NCBI GenBank assembly: GCA_002335145.1
Contig: DDBV01000008.1
Location: 1-41,513, forward strand
Direction: 5' to 3'
Source: Patescibacteria group bacterium UBA2023
GTDB taxonomy: Bacteria > Patescibacteriota > Gracilibacteria > BD1-5 > UBA2023
DNA: 41,513 nucleotides
The notes under the pieces were generated by a model. The model made no database searches, had not been told where the DNA came from, and saw only the letters and a program-made list of their open reading frames with translations. Of this stretch, positions 25,137-34,511 are shown in pieces (position 1 is the stretch's first letter; every line of letters begins with the position of its first letter). Made by a program: the position numbers and the translations under genes.

Positions 25137-26195
25137 ATGCGTCTCTACTTCCATATTCCGTTCTGTCGACAAAAATGCGCGTACTGCAAGTTCGCGCTCA
25201 CGCCGTTCGTGCGAGATCACGAGATACGCCGGTATCTCGGCTTCTTGCGCGCGGAAGTGTCTTCGTGGCTCGATGAAAATCGAGACAATGACATTATTAT
25301 AGACAGTGTCTACTTCTGAGGAGGCACCCCTTCCGTCCTGGATATCATGGATGTGGAGTCTCTTCTTGCCTCCGTTCGAGGAGGGGCGCGACTTGTCGAC
25401 AATGTCGAAATCACCTTCGAGTCCAATCCCGAGGATCTCACCGAAACATATGTTCTTTGACTCGCCTCGGTGGGGGTGACTCGTTTGTCGCTCGGTGTGC
25501 AGACACTGCGTGACGAGACGCTCAAAGCGGTCGGTCGCTCTGGAAGCGACCCGATTCTTCAGGCTTTTGATATTCTCGGGCAGCATGGAGGGGATCTCTC
25601 GATTTCACTCGACTTCATTGCCTGACTTCCGGACACCGATGTCGACACGGCACGGAATGACATTCGCCGAGCATTGTCTTGTCTGGATGCCGAACACATC
25701 AGCCTTTACATGCTGGAGTCCGGGCGATACCCTGGCTCGTTCGATTTCCCCGAAGATGAGATATTCGAGGCGTATACTCTCGCGGCTGATGAGTTGTCAC
25801 GCTCGGGATTCAACCGATACGAGATCTCGAATTTTGCCCGTCCTGGATCCGAATGCCGACACAACCAGTGATACTGGCGACACGATCCGTACCGCTGATT
25901 CGGACTTTCTGCCGCATCTTTCGATGGGCGTGTCCGTCGCGAGAATAGTGCATCGTTCGTTGGATATTACCGGTGAGACTGTTTCATTGAGACACTCTCG
26001 GACGAGCAGCTCCGGATTGAACGGGTCATGTTCAGTCTTCGGACTGATGGCGTAAAAGAGTCTGATATAGGAGATCACGCATGACTCGTGCGACTCATGT
26101 CCGAGGGTGTGGTGTATCGTGGGGCGTGTGAAAAAATTTTCGTGTCTTCGGCTTGCATTTTTTCCATTGACTCTATAATGGCAACACTTCTTTAA
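25137..26195 (+). CDS. hemW: radical SAM protein HemW, seven in-frame UGA
   Basis: A 352-residue HemN/HemW-type radical SAM enzyme; HemW is a heme chaperone. The FeS cluster motif CRQKCAYC has Cys10, Cys14 and Cys17. UGA codons (25317, 25458, 25623, 25869, 25896, 25974, 26082) fall on family glycines: VYF-[G]-GGTPS, the SAM-binding motif; SLDFIA-[G]-LPDTD; and CRHNQ-[G]-YWRHDPYR-[G]-FG. The standard code would break it into eight pieces. NPEDLTE and LSLGVQTLRDETLKAVGR are also typical. Stop is TAA, 5 nt before tRNA-Thr. No other heme gene is in the window. Confidence 0.95.
26153..26179 (+). promoter_or_regulatory. tRNA-Thr promoter inside the hemW 3' end
   Basis: A perfect -10 TATAAT (26174-26179), with TTGCAT (26153-26158) 15 bp upstream. 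It lies within the last codons of hemW and would start transcription near 26186. Confidence 0.5.
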
Positions 26196-26200
26196 GGCAG

Positions 26201-26276
26201 GCCGCCATAGCTCAGTCGGTAGAGCGCATCCATGGTAAGGATGAGGTCTCGGGTTCAAGTCCCGATGGCGGCTCCA
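26201..26276 (+). tRNA. tRNA-Thr (anticodon GGU)
   Basis: A 76-nt cloverleaf: acceptor GCCGCCA/TGGCGGC, D arm GCTC/GAGC, anticodon stem CATCC/GGATG with loop ATGGTAA (anticodon GGT), T arm TCGGG-TTCAAGT-CCCGA. The discriminator is T and the CCA end is encoded. It decodes ACC/ACU. It is the only tRNA I find in the window; no tRNA-Gly with anticodon UCA is present. Confidence 0.97.
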
Positions 26277-26512
26277 TCTCGTCTCAAACAAGCGAAAAAG
26301 TCCGATTCGCTCCTTGTGCCCGTACCATCGTTATTATCGGAGGGTGGAGTCAGGGAATTCGGGGGTTTCGGATACCGTTCGGTCGCTTCCGGTGGAGGAA
26401 TGCTTTCATTCCTCTCTCCCATGGGCGATCTTTTTTGTTTTTCTCGAATCTTCAGGCTCGCCTCGCTGCGAGTTCGGATTCTCCATCTCCCTCTTCAGGG
26501 TTTCGTCAAAAC
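26277..26512. other. intergenic region after tRNA-Thr
   Basis: No gene supported. A hairpin GAGGAATG (26395-26402), loop CTTT, CATTCCTC (26407-26414) is followed after some 15 nt by a T-rich stretch (26431-26443) and may end the tRNA transcript. Confidence 0.4.
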
Positions 26513-26536
26513 GTCCCTCTTCTCAAGAAGAGGGAC
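26513..26536 (-). terminator. terminator of the aldo/keto reductase operon
   Basis: GTCCCTCTTCT (26513-26523) and AGAAGAGGGAC (26526-26536) are perfect arms. On the minus strand the hairpin is followed by GTTTTGACG. It begins 7 nt after the aldo/keto reductase stop. Confidence 0.65.
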
Positions 26537-26543
26537 CACTGGC

Positions 26544-27593
26544 TTATTGGGGGGTATTGAGGTTGAATTTCATGATGTCGCGATGTCGTGAGGCGTGGCG
26601 TTCGAGCTCAAAACAATCGCCATCGAGCGGTGTGCCAGTAAAGTATATCTCATCAATGTGTCTGCGGTCATCGTGATCGAGACTGATGCCGAGCGTGTTC
26701 ACCGTACGATGGGCGTGGCGAGGGTGTCGGGCTCACACGATGACCGCACTCGTACCAGGCTGTCCGAGCGTCCATGCGGTCGCGATCTCCGCGATTCACG
26801 CGTTGTGTTTTCGGCCGATGTCAGAGAGTGTCTTGAGGAGCGTTTGAAACATGGTCCAATTCCCCCAGTCATCCAACACCCTCAGATACTTCCTCAGGGA
26901 GCGGTTTTCGAGCGGTTCCTCGGGTCTGTCGACTCAGAGGTAGCGGTCCGATAAGAGTCCGCCCATGACCACCCCGTATGCATAGAGTCCGATTCCCCGA
27001 CTCTCGGCATACGGAAGCAGCGATGTCTCGGCACGGCGATCAATGATCGAGTACTGGTTCTGAGTCGTGAGCGGTATGAATCCGCACTCATCCTCCAAAA
27101 CACGGAGAAACGCGGTCGAACAGTTTGTCACTCCGAGTCCGTTGATCAATCCTTCGGCCCGCAATGAGAGAAGTGTCGCGATCGAGGTTTTGTATGTGTC
27201 GGCGTCATAGTCCCACTGATGGAACTGGACGAGATCGAGGCATTTTCGTTTCGTTCTTTCGAGCGAGCGTCGTACGAGCGAGCGAGTTGTTTCTGGTGTG
27301 ACCTTGCCACGCCGGATCGCGTCAAGGTCGGGGACGTGTTTGGTATGGATTCTTGGTCGGGGAGCCTCGGTCATGTGTTCGAGCGCGCGTCCGATCGTCT
27401 CCTCCACACCGGTATAAATATCGGCACAGTCTATTGCGTCCACTCCGGCCCGGACGTAGGCCTCGATGGTTTCGGCTCATTGGCGCGCGTCCGAGTGTCA
27501 TTCCGAGAGTTGCCACCCACCGAGAATCATGCGTGAGTGGGTGGTGCCATCGCGCAAGGTGCAGACGGGAAGGCTGTTGCGAAGGTGGTCCAT
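26544..27593 (-). CDS. aldo/keto reductase, five in-frame UGA
   Basis: A 349-residue NAD(P)H-dependent oxidoreductase of the AKR superfamily. The tetrad is present: Asp55 and Tyr60 in DCADIY, Lys85 in IHTK, His125 in FHQWDY. UGA codons at 27500, 27479, 26936, 26798 and 26735 (first base, minus strand) give Gly in QLSE-G-HS, RQ-G-AET, DRYL-G-VDRP, HNA-G-IAEIA and VIV-G-ARHP, the last two being family-typical. The ATG at 27593 gives MDHLRNSLPVCTLRDG; the next ATG, 27530, would remove the first strand. It is the last gene of the tight minus-strand cluster, 9 nt after the TIGR04076-like gene. Stop is TAA. Confidence 0.93.
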
Positions 27594-27602
27594 AAACAGA
27601 GA

Positions 27603-27944
27603 TTAGAGGTCGAGGGGTATACCGGAAACGTCCGAATGCCGGAACAATCGGCGGCCGGTACGAGTAATGCGGAATACCGCGCCGCAGTGGATGTCCACCG
27701 CCGAGACGTCTGTATCCGTGGTCATCCAGTCGTTCGGGTTTGTCACTCGTTGTTTGGCTGCGAGCAGAGGAATGATCGCCGCGAGATTGTAGAAGGAGAA
27801 TCCTTGTCCCTCTGGGAAGAAGATATTTTCGCCCCGAACTTCGAAAGAGTCCCCAATTTTTGCGCCGTTGGTCATTCTTCTATCGTCGCGGAACGCGATG
27901 AGTTCCACATGCAGATCATAGAGTTCGAACGTATCGTGGTGCAT
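27603..27944 (-). CDS. TIGR04076-like small protein
   Basis: A 113-residue protein: FELYDLHVELIAFR, KIGDSFEVRGENIFFPEGQG, then YNLAAIIPLLAAKQR, NDWMTTDTDV and GAVFRITRTGRRLF. This layout resembles small proteins I know as the TIGR04076 family, of unknown function; the match is from memory and is moderate. The ATG at 27944 lies 16 nt after the dioxygenase stop; a longer start would overlap that gene by 110 nt. The aldo/keto reductase follows 9 nt downstream, so the three are surely one transcript. No UGA. Stop is TAA. Confidence 0.7.
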   Translation of the reverse strand: MHHDTFELYDLHVELIAFRDDRRMTNGAKIGDSFEVRGENIFFPEGQGFSFYNLAAIIPLLAAKQRVTNPNDWMTTDTDVSAVDIHCGAVFRITRTGRRLFRHSDVSGIPLDL

Positions 27945-27960
27945 AGACGTCTCTGAGAGA

Positions 27961-28893
27961 TTATTGCGTTCCAGAAGATGCCAAATTCTCTGCGGCGTGT
28001 TTCGTGCGCTGCGTGAGACCCTGGAGGTAGTGGAGAGGTGAGGCAACTCCGCCAGTGCCAACTCCGCCATCGACGAGCTCTGGTACGTATCGTTTTGCGG
28101 TCATGGCGTGGATTTGGCGGAATTGCGAGAGAGTCATTGCAATGCTTGCGGCGAGTGCTCGACTCCCGGAATCCGTGAATACGGATGCAACGGTCCGGCC
28201 ACTTCGAGCGAGGTCGCGGGCCTCGTTGAGATCTGCGACCGTTACGTAGCCGCGTCACGGTGAGATTGGTCGGATCGCGTCTTTATCAGGACTTTCGTTG
28301 GAGGAGATACCGAGAAGCAGGTCGATTGTTGGGAAAGCCGCACTCGATGCGCCGCTCGGTCCCGGATATGTTCGACCCTCGGCATCGGTCCGTCCCGGGT
28401 CGGCCATGAAGTACGGACGCATTCGAGCAAACGAATCGACCCCGAGCGTCCGGAACATCTCCCCCATCTTGCGCTTGGTTTCTTGCAGGGACTCGTTCAA
28501 TGCCTGTCCGATCGGAGCGAATGATTCGCTGTTGGGACGGACATGCGAGAGGGTATCTATAAGCATGCGGATCGAGGGGTACAGCATTCGTTCGATCTCG
28601 AAGTGTATTCGGTAGAAAGCGATTTCGTCCCGGCGACCGACTTCGTCCGTGAGGAAAGTTCTCGGTGCAGTATCGAGGGGATTCATGAGTATGAGAGCTT
28701 CGTACGTGAGGACTGGCGGGAGTCCGAGAGATTTGGCGAGCGCGAGTGCGTCTGGTCCGAGCTGATGAGCCGTACCAGGTCGCTCGGTCAGTTCGCGGTA
28801 TTCACACATGAGACTGTCCAAGTGTTCGATTTCCAGGCGGGTTTTATCGGACGACTCAGTATGAATCGCCGGAGAGAGGGCTTGTAATTGCAT
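27961..28893 (-). CDS. indoleamine 2,3-dioxygenase / PrnB-like heme protein
   Basis: A 310-residue protein with the layout of the IDO/PrnB superfamily, heme enzymes acting on tryptophan or its derivatives. Segments seen: LGLPPVLTYEALILMNP (IDO-type GRPPVLSY region), FYRIHFEIE, a long helix, MRPYFMADPG, YPGPSGASSAAFPTIDLLLG (IDO-type GGSGAQSS), then LSQFRQIHAMTAKRY whose His would be the proximal heme ligand, and the substrate-binding GVGTGGVASPLHYL (GTGGT-like). A TGA at 28257-28255 gives Gly in ISP-G-RGY. The frame is open upstream to an ATG at 29010 (39 more residues, one more UGA), only 36 nt after the TrpR gene; I keep 28893 as the conservative start. Assignment is from memory of motifs, not a search. 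Confidence 0.72.
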
Positions 28894-29046
28894 ATATAGG
28901 TTGGTGAGCAGATGGTTTTGACAGAGAAAAAGACCCGATCCGCCGAAAACAAGAGTCCGGTGGCCGATGATAGAAAGGTCCGATCAGAAATAGGGAGATC
29001 CAATGGGCATCGCGCGTGAAGCGCGGTCGGGGGAAATCAAATGGAA

Positions 29047-29325
29047 TTAGCGGCCCAGGGGCCAGCCGAGCCGTGCGTATATCTGGGCAATCATGCCCGT
29101 GCCGTGTTCTATGATGCGGTTTCCTCGAGAGACCGTGGTGATGGAGATCGCCATATCTTCGGCAATCTTGCGCTGCGTCGCTCCCGAGAGGAGCCTTCGG
29201 AGTATCTCGGCTCGCTGTCCGAGGTCTGCACGCTCCGCGGGCGTGAGGATATCTTCGAGAAACCGTGAGAATTCCTCGGGAGACTCTATCGCGCGAAAAA
29301 TCTCGAAGAGTTCGGATTCGGACAT
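29047..29325 (-). CDS. trpR: Trp repressor family regulator
   Basis: A 92-residue TrpR-superfamily DNA-binding protein. FLEDILTPAERADLGQRAEI and the helix-turn-helix GATQRKIAEDMAISITTVSR (49-68) followed by GNRIIEHG match TrpR closely (LLTPDEREALGTR and ITRGSN in E. coli). The related YerC/YecD family cannot be fully excluded. A 26-bp inverted repeat lies directly upstream, as expected for autorepression. The dioxygenase gene follows on the same strand. No UGA; stop TAA. Confidence 0.88.
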   Translation of the reverse strand: MSESELFEIFRAIESPEEFSRFLEDILTPAERADLGQRAEILRRLLSGATQRKIAEDMAISITTVSRGNRIIEHGTGMIAQIYARLGWPLGR

Positions 29326-29329
29326 ATGT

Positions 29330-29355
29330 TACTGTATTAGTATGATAATACAGTA
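29330..29355 (-). promoter_or_regulatory. operator upstream of trpR
   Basis: Perfect inverted repeat TACTGTATTA (29330-29339), spacer GTATGA, TAATACAGTA (29346-29355), ending 5 nt before the trpR start codon. It overlaps the likely -10 and transcript start. It differs from the E. coli ACTAGT-type trp operator but has the position of an autoregulatory site. Confidence 0.7.
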
Positions 29356-29377
29356 TGTATTTCCAGAACGAATGCAA
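29350..29377 (-). promoter_or_regulatory. possible trpR promoter
   Basis: TTGCAT (29377-29372), 16-bp spacer, TACTGT (29355-29350); the -10 is the outer end of the operator repeat. Predicted leader about 18 nt. The -10 is weak. Confidence 0.4.
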
Positions 29378-29420
29378 GCATTTTTTAAAAAAATCCCTCC
29401 AGATACGGAGAGATTTTGCA

Positions 29421-30614
29421 TTATCGTGGGGATTTCTGGTATTGCTCGTAGGCCTCGGCGAGCAGTGCTACTCCCCGGCGGATCGTCTCGGGGTCGCAGT
29501 TGGAATAGTTTAGACGCATACAGTCCGCACATCCTCCATGTGGAGAAAATGCCGCTCACGGCACGAAGGTGACGCCGCACATCGTTGCGAATTTGAAGAG
29601 CGCGTGCGTATCGCATCCGGGTAACTGCACCCAGAGGAACATTCCTCCTTCCGGCACGGAAAATCGCGCCTCCGGGAGAGTCTCCCGGAGGGCTGCGACC
29701 ATCGCATCCCGGTGGGTCCGGTAGCGCGCGATAATCGCATCGATATGGGCATCGAAATCATGTTCCGTCACGAACCGGTGGAGTATCGCCTGCGTGAGAT
29801 GTCCGCTATGGAGGTCCGCGGCTTGTTTGGCGATCACGAGCGGTTCGCGCAGGGCGCGGGGTGCGTAGATCCATCCGAGTCGCAATCCGGGGGCTGCAAT
29901 CTTGGAAAACGATCCGAGCAGGATCGAGTGTTCGTAGTCCGCGGCGATCGCACGGTGTCTCGTTCCATCAAACCGCAACTCCCCGTAAGGATCGTCTTCC
30001 ACGAGAATCGTCTGGGAGTGATCCGAGAGTGCGCGCGCGACCTCGGTACGGCATTTGGCTGAGTACGATCCGCCCGAAGGATTCTGAAATGCGGGAATCG
30101 CATAAAAAAACTTTGGCCTATGTCGCTCCAGGCTTGTTCGCAGGTGTTCGGTATTGGGTCCGTCTTGTCCGAGGTCGAGTTCTTCGTATCGCGGCTCGAA
30201 GAATTCGAATGCCTGAAGTGCTCCGAGGTAGGTCGGGGATTCCAGCAGAATCGTGTCGCCCGGATCAACGAATGCTTTGCCAATGAGGTCGAATGCTTGC
30301 TGTGAGCCGTTCGTTATAATAATGTCGTCCGCCGACATGTTGACCCCCGTCAGTAGCCCATAGCGGTGGGCAATCCATTCGCGAAGGGGTCGGTATCACT
30401 CGGTGACGGTATATTGGAGAATGCTTCGTCCATCACGCTCGATCGCCCGATCTGCCGATTCACGGATCTCGTGAGCAGGAAAGCTCTCCGGATGTGGCAA
30501 TCCTCCAGCGAAGGAGATGGTATTCCCTCCTGCGGCGGCGAGAATCTCGCGAATAAACGAAGGCTTAATATCCCGCATGCGGCGGGCAAGCAACGGGGAC
30601 GTATCCGATTCCAT
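29421..30614 (-). CDS. PLP-dependent aminotransferase (class I, LysN/ARO8-like)
   Basis: A 397-residue fold-type I aminotransferase. The PLP-binding Lys238 is in LGSFSKIAAPGLRLGW, the cofactor-binding Asp in VEDDPYGELR, and the C-terminal substrate-carboxylate Arg in MRLNYSN. UGA gives Gly73 in YTVTE-[G]-YRPLREWIA, a conserved TEG position (30398-30396), and a Gly in TFVP-[G]-AAFS (29558-29556). The closest types are 2-aminoadipate and aromatic (ARO8/LysN, MocR-like) aminotransferases, so kynurenine, tryptophan or another aromatic amino acid are candidate substrates. The ATG at 30614 fits a promoter with a 23-nt leader. It lies 95 nt upstream of trpR on the same strand. Confidence 0.93.
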
Positions 30615-30643
30615 GGTAACAGAGGAGGTATCTAGTGCTCCCA

Positions 30644-30670
30644 AGTATAGGACAAGCACGGATTTTTCAA
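30644..30670 (-). promoter_or_regulatory. aminotransferase promoter
   Basis: TTGAAA (30670-30665), 15-bp spacer, TATACT (30649-30644). Predicted start near 30637, 23 nt before the ATG at 30614. Confidence 0.55.
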
Positions 30671-30711
30671 CTTTTCTCCAATGACAAAGGTAACGAGATA
30701 CGCATTCTGCG

Positions 30712-32046
30712 TTATGCCGCAGGAACGAGATGGTGTCCGGGAATCGTTCCCGTAGGTGTTCAAGGGCGTGTTTTCAGATTAACGACCTCCAATACCCATG
30801 GGTATTCCGCCGCGACCTCGAGCATCTGTTTACGAGTGTTCCTGAAAGTTCATGGAGAGGCAAAAGACTTCTTATTCCCGAATGCCTCGAAGACCTGCAT
30901 ATCCCCATGGCCATAGTCGACATATTCAGCGACGGGACGGTCAGCAAATCTGGTTCCCGCAATGAATTCAAGGTAGTAGTATCTTGCAATTGCCATAAAT
31001 GCGGTTTTGACCGGAGAAGGCGGCATTGTGGCAATCTCGTTGATGTGCGTCATCAAGAGGGCGTGCTTCTTTGGAAGCTGTGTTCAGTAGCCGAATTTTC
31101 GACAGCCTCCCTCGGGAAACAGGAATATCGCGGTTGCAATCATGAGGGCCATATTGCGGTATGGGACCTTATCTCGACGGTGAGGCGTGAGAGGAAAAAA
31201 CACTCAGGTTTCTCCGAGACGCGTGAGGGTGTGGTCGATGGTCGATGCATCCATCTGAATGCTCGGATCAATGATGGCAACGAACTGCTGTTTTACGGCG
31301 GTGATCCATTCTCCGATAAGCTCGTCTGGCACAACCTGCGCGAGTCTCATGCCTATGGAGAGATAGGTATCAGCTTCGATATCATCGAGGAGCATCATGG
31401 CATCGTGGCGTCGCCCCGAAGCAACGAGAAATCCGACCGTGTTTTCGAGTATTCCGATATATCCCAGATTCTCGCGGTCAATTTCTACACCCTCGGCCTT
31501 TTCCGCAGAGAGGGCGTCTATCATGGCAGAGAGCCGTTTGGAGAGTTCTGGGTCAAGCGATGTCGCTTCTTTCGGTGTTGATGCGGCTTTTTCTATGAGT
31601 GTGGAGACATGCTCCGTGGCATCCTGATGGTCTCTTGTCGCAGCCGGGAGCGTTGTTTGTCGGAGTGCTGGTGCTGGTCGATGCTGAGCCTCCCCACTCG
31701 CAAGTGGGAAGGTGGCAAGAGCCATTCGCCGAAGTTCGTCCGGGAGATCTGGTCGAGAGAGGAGGGCGGTAATTGCTCGTGCCGCTATCGGTCAGGCTTC
31801 TTGTCGACGCTTCGCTTTCCGGCTTTTTTGTTTGCTCGGCCCTTCGACCGCAAGAGTCGAGAGCTCGACCACGAGTTCCCGCAGGCGTACCGTCTTGCCT
31901 GCCAACTGCCCTGGAGCAATCTGTTCGGAGAGTCACTTCAGTTCGTTTGCGGCGTTTTCGGCCGTGCGCGGGCCTGCTGGTCGCTTCTTTTCGAATCAGT
32001 GCTCACGAGCGGACCATGGGCGGGCCTGGGCAGGAAGAGGTATCAT
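30712..32046 (-). CDS. hypothetical protein, seven in-frame UGA
   Basis: A 444-residue protein, ATG at 32046 to TAA at 30714-30712, readable only with UGA as Gly (31998, 31935, 31794, 31206, 31086, 30852, 30762). The first ~140 residues are basic and helical with KQKSRKAKRRQEA. Residues ~150-290 are acidic and helical (ELSKRLSAMIDALSAEKAEG, VASGRRHDAMMLLDDIEADT). The rest is mixed, with MTHINEIATMPPSPVKTAFM and Tyr-rich MAIARYYYLEFIAG. No signal peptide or membrane helix is certain, and I recognise no family. It is divergent from pirin. A shorter start at 31725 is possible, but the open upstream frame with a sensible sequence favours 32046. Confidence 0.7.
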
Positions 32047-32125
32047 AGAACCAATGCTTCATAAGATGTTTATCGATTGTAACCAATGTATGAAGTTGTC
32101 AATTTTTTGTATTCGAGGGGTTTCC

Positions 32126-32147
32126 CGGACAGAGCATTATCTGTCCG
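32126..32147. promoter_or_regulatory. 22-bp inverted repeat between the hypothetical gene and pirin
   Basis: CGGACAGA (32126-32133), spacer GCATTA, TCTGTCCG (32140-32147), perfect, in the divergent intergenic region. It has the shape of a dimeric repressor site. I see no convincing promoter hexamers for pirin nearby. Confidence 0.5.
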
Positions 32148-32197
32148 TTAATCTCGGATTGATACCATGCCCAGTCGATCCGTTATTTTCATCTTCC

Positions 32198-32914
32198 ATG
32201 GTTTCCGGAGTGATCCCCTCATCCGACCGTTTTCTCGCCGATCATGGGTGGCTTCGGTCATACCACCTCTTCTCGTTTGCCGATTACTTCGATCCCGAAA
32301 ACGTCTCCTTCGGAAATTTGCGAGTCTTCAATGATGACAGGATCGATCCGTATTCGGGTTTTCCCATGCACCCGCACCGTGACATGGAGATCGTCACGCT
32401 CGTGCTTTCGGGGACCGTGACCCACGCGGATACCATGGGGAACCGTGGGCGAGTGGGTGCGGGAGAGGTCCAACGGATGTCGGCAGGAGTCGGGGTCTTC
32501 CACAGCGAAGAAAATGCTGACCCGGAGCCACTCCATCTCTACCAGATCTGGATCCAGCCCGGCTCTCTCGGGCAGGTGCCATCCTATGGACAGAGGGGAT
32601 TTCCCGCGAAGAAAAACCAGATCCAGCCGCTCGTGTCCGGTCGGGGTCATGAGGGAGCCATCCCGTTCGCGGCTGATGCGGTTGTCTCGCGCGGCGATTT
32701 TGATATCGACATGGAGGTTACTGTGCCAGTGGAGGATGGTCGGGGCATTTTTGTCTACGTGACCGAGGGGACGATTTCCGTGGACGGATCGATACTCCGA
32801 TCCGGCGACCAGCTCCGACACGCCTCTCCGGGCATGCTTTCCCTGCATGTGTCGCCAGAGACACAATTTGTCTTGATCGACGTAAAGCTCTCGCTGGTCG
32901 ATGACGCTCAATAG
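32198..32914 (+). CDS. pirin family protein (cupin)
   Basis: A 238-residue bicupin of the pirin/YhhW family. The metal ligands are visible: His58 and His60 in MHPHRDMEI, His102 and Glu104 in VGVFHSEEN. YQIWIQPG (about 113-120) is also typical. Relatives bind iron and some show quercetin 2,3-dioxygenase activity; the true role is unknown. The ATG at 32198 starts MVSGVIPSSDRF, as expected for the family; upstream extension is open but not needed. No UGA. Stop is TAG, convergent with the NicO-type gene 33 nt away. Confidence 0.9.
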   Translation: MVSGVIPSSDRFLADHGWLRSYHLFSFADYFDPENVSFGNLRVFNDDRIDPYSGFPMHPHRDMEIVTLVLSGTVTHADTMGNRGRVGAGEVQRMSAGVGVFHSEENADPEPLHLYQIWIQPGSLGQVPSYGQRGFPAKKNQIQPLVSGRGHEGAIPFAADAVVSRGDFDIDMEVTVPVEDGRGIFVYVTEGTISVDGSILRSGDQLRHASPGMLSLHVSPETQFVLIDVKLSLVDDAQ

Positions 32915-32947
32915 ACTTTCTGAGTCTCTCCCGAGAAGGCCTGAGAG

Positions 32948-34477
32948 CTACGCAATGTAGCCCGCAGCGAGCCAGAGTCCGATGCCGAACACAAGGAACC
33001 CCGAGACAAGCGGCGACCAATGCCCCATGACATCGATGCCCCGGTATGTCCGCTCGCGGAAGAAATAGAGTGATGTTGCGATGAGCCACAGACAGGCAAA
33101 TATTCCCGTGCCGAAGGCGGCAAGAACCCACGGCACCATATCGAGTCGTCCGAGAGAGAAAAGCAGCAGAAACAAACTCCATCCGAAGGTGCATGGGGCG
33201 ATACCTGCGATGAGCCCGGTGAGGAACCCCACTCGCATAGATGGGGGAGGATTCGTATCCATCGGCCTTCCAAGTCGCCGCCACGATGAGATTCCGAGCC
33301 ATGCGCCCACGCAGAGGAGGAGTATTGTCGCCCCCATCTGCAGGTAGGCCATATATGCGGTAGGATCCGCGATGGCGAATATCCCACGGGTCACCGCGAA
33401 GAGCAGGACGATGTCGATGAGATGCGTGATCGTAAATATTCCCGCGAAGATGACTCACTCCGCGTAGCTCCGTCGCTTGTCGGCCACGAGAGCAGCGAGG
33501 AGTCATTTTGCGTGTCCCGGTCCGAGGGCGTGAAGAAATCCGAGCAGTGCTACGCCAAGGATGACCGTTGAGACATCCTTCCACGAAAACTCATTCGCAA
33601 TAGCATCGAGCGATTTCAATACCTCGACGAGATATTGCTGTCCCCAACCAGAGGAATCCGAGAGGTCCGTGGAGCGAACGTAGCGTTCGCGGTATTTTGC
33701 ATCCGTATCGGTGCTGGCTACGGCTCCCGACTCGAAGAGGACCTGGGAGAGCTCGAATGGTTCGAATTCTCCTCGCGGAGTTTGTCCTGGCCCGAGTGTG
33801 GGATTCACGGCGTTCCATCCGAGTGTCGCCTCCTCGTAGTCGCTATAATTATCGCCATCAGTGTCGGGATTGTTCGGGTCTGTCCGGTAAATCCGCTCCT
33901 CCTCGTCCGGGAGTCCGTCACGGTCAGTATCCGGCTTGGAGACCATCGCGACCCCAGGGTCGTAGGCACGTACGGGAATCTTCGGCGTGAGGACATACGA
34001 GACTCTTGGTGAGACCGGAGAGTTTGCGGAGCGCAGGTCGTACACGGTGAGTCTATTGGTCTGGAGCGGGAGGTCTGGAAATAGGTCGATACGGAATTCC
34101 ACGGTATCCCTCGGAGTCACTTGGCATGCGGCGGATGAACGTATTTCGAGTCCTTTTGAGAGAATCTCGTACATCGCCTGTTCGGGAATGATCGGATCAC
34201 TCAATGGACATGCGCTCCCCGCGACCGATACCGACACCCGTTCGTGCAGGTACTCGGTTATGACAGTCGCGCGCGTAGTGTACGTATCGGATCACGAAAG
34301 GAGTACGCCCGCGCGGTTCATGAGAAGCTCGGCTTCGTATGAGTGCAGGAATGTGACGAGAGATACCCCGTCCGTCTTGACGGTAGCGGTAGTGGCGGAT
34401 ATGTCGAGTGGATGAGCCGATGCAGGTGTCGCAAGGACCGCGCACGAGACAAGGATGAGGATCGATCGGATTCGCAT
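32948..34477 (-). CDS. NicO/RcnA-type metal transporter with secreted N-terminal domain
   Basis: A 509-residue protein. Signal peptide (1-22, MRIRSILILVS to PASA), then an exported beta-rich domain beginning HPLDIS, then calcium-type repeats DTDRDGLPDEEE and DPNNPDTDGDNYSDYEEA like thrombospondin type 3. The second half is a six-helix NicO-family (Ni/Co efflux) domain with GFLHALGPGHAKG (metal-binding His), THLIDIV and IAPCTFGWSL. Three UGA codons (34294, 33505, 33457) give Gly, one in GHAK-[G]-LLAALVAD. The predicted transcript starts at the A of the ATG, so the mRNA may be leaderless. Stop is TAG. Transport of nickel, cobalt or another metal is inferred from the family. Confidence 0.88.
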
Positions 34478-34483
34478 ACCCGC

Positions 34484-34511
34484 AGTATACCATCTTCTCT
34501 TGTCCCGACAA
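34484..34511 (-). promoter_or_regulatory. promoter of the NicO-type gene, apparently leaderless
   Basis: TTGTCG (34511-34506), 16-bp spacer, TATACT (34489-34484). Counting from the -10, the transcript would begin at 34477, the first base of the start codon. Confidence 0.6.

Noticed and set aside
25137..26195. hemW as a pseudogene with seven nonsense mutations
   Set aside because: All seven are UGA, none is UAA or UAG, and several fall on conserved Gly positions, so recoding explains them.
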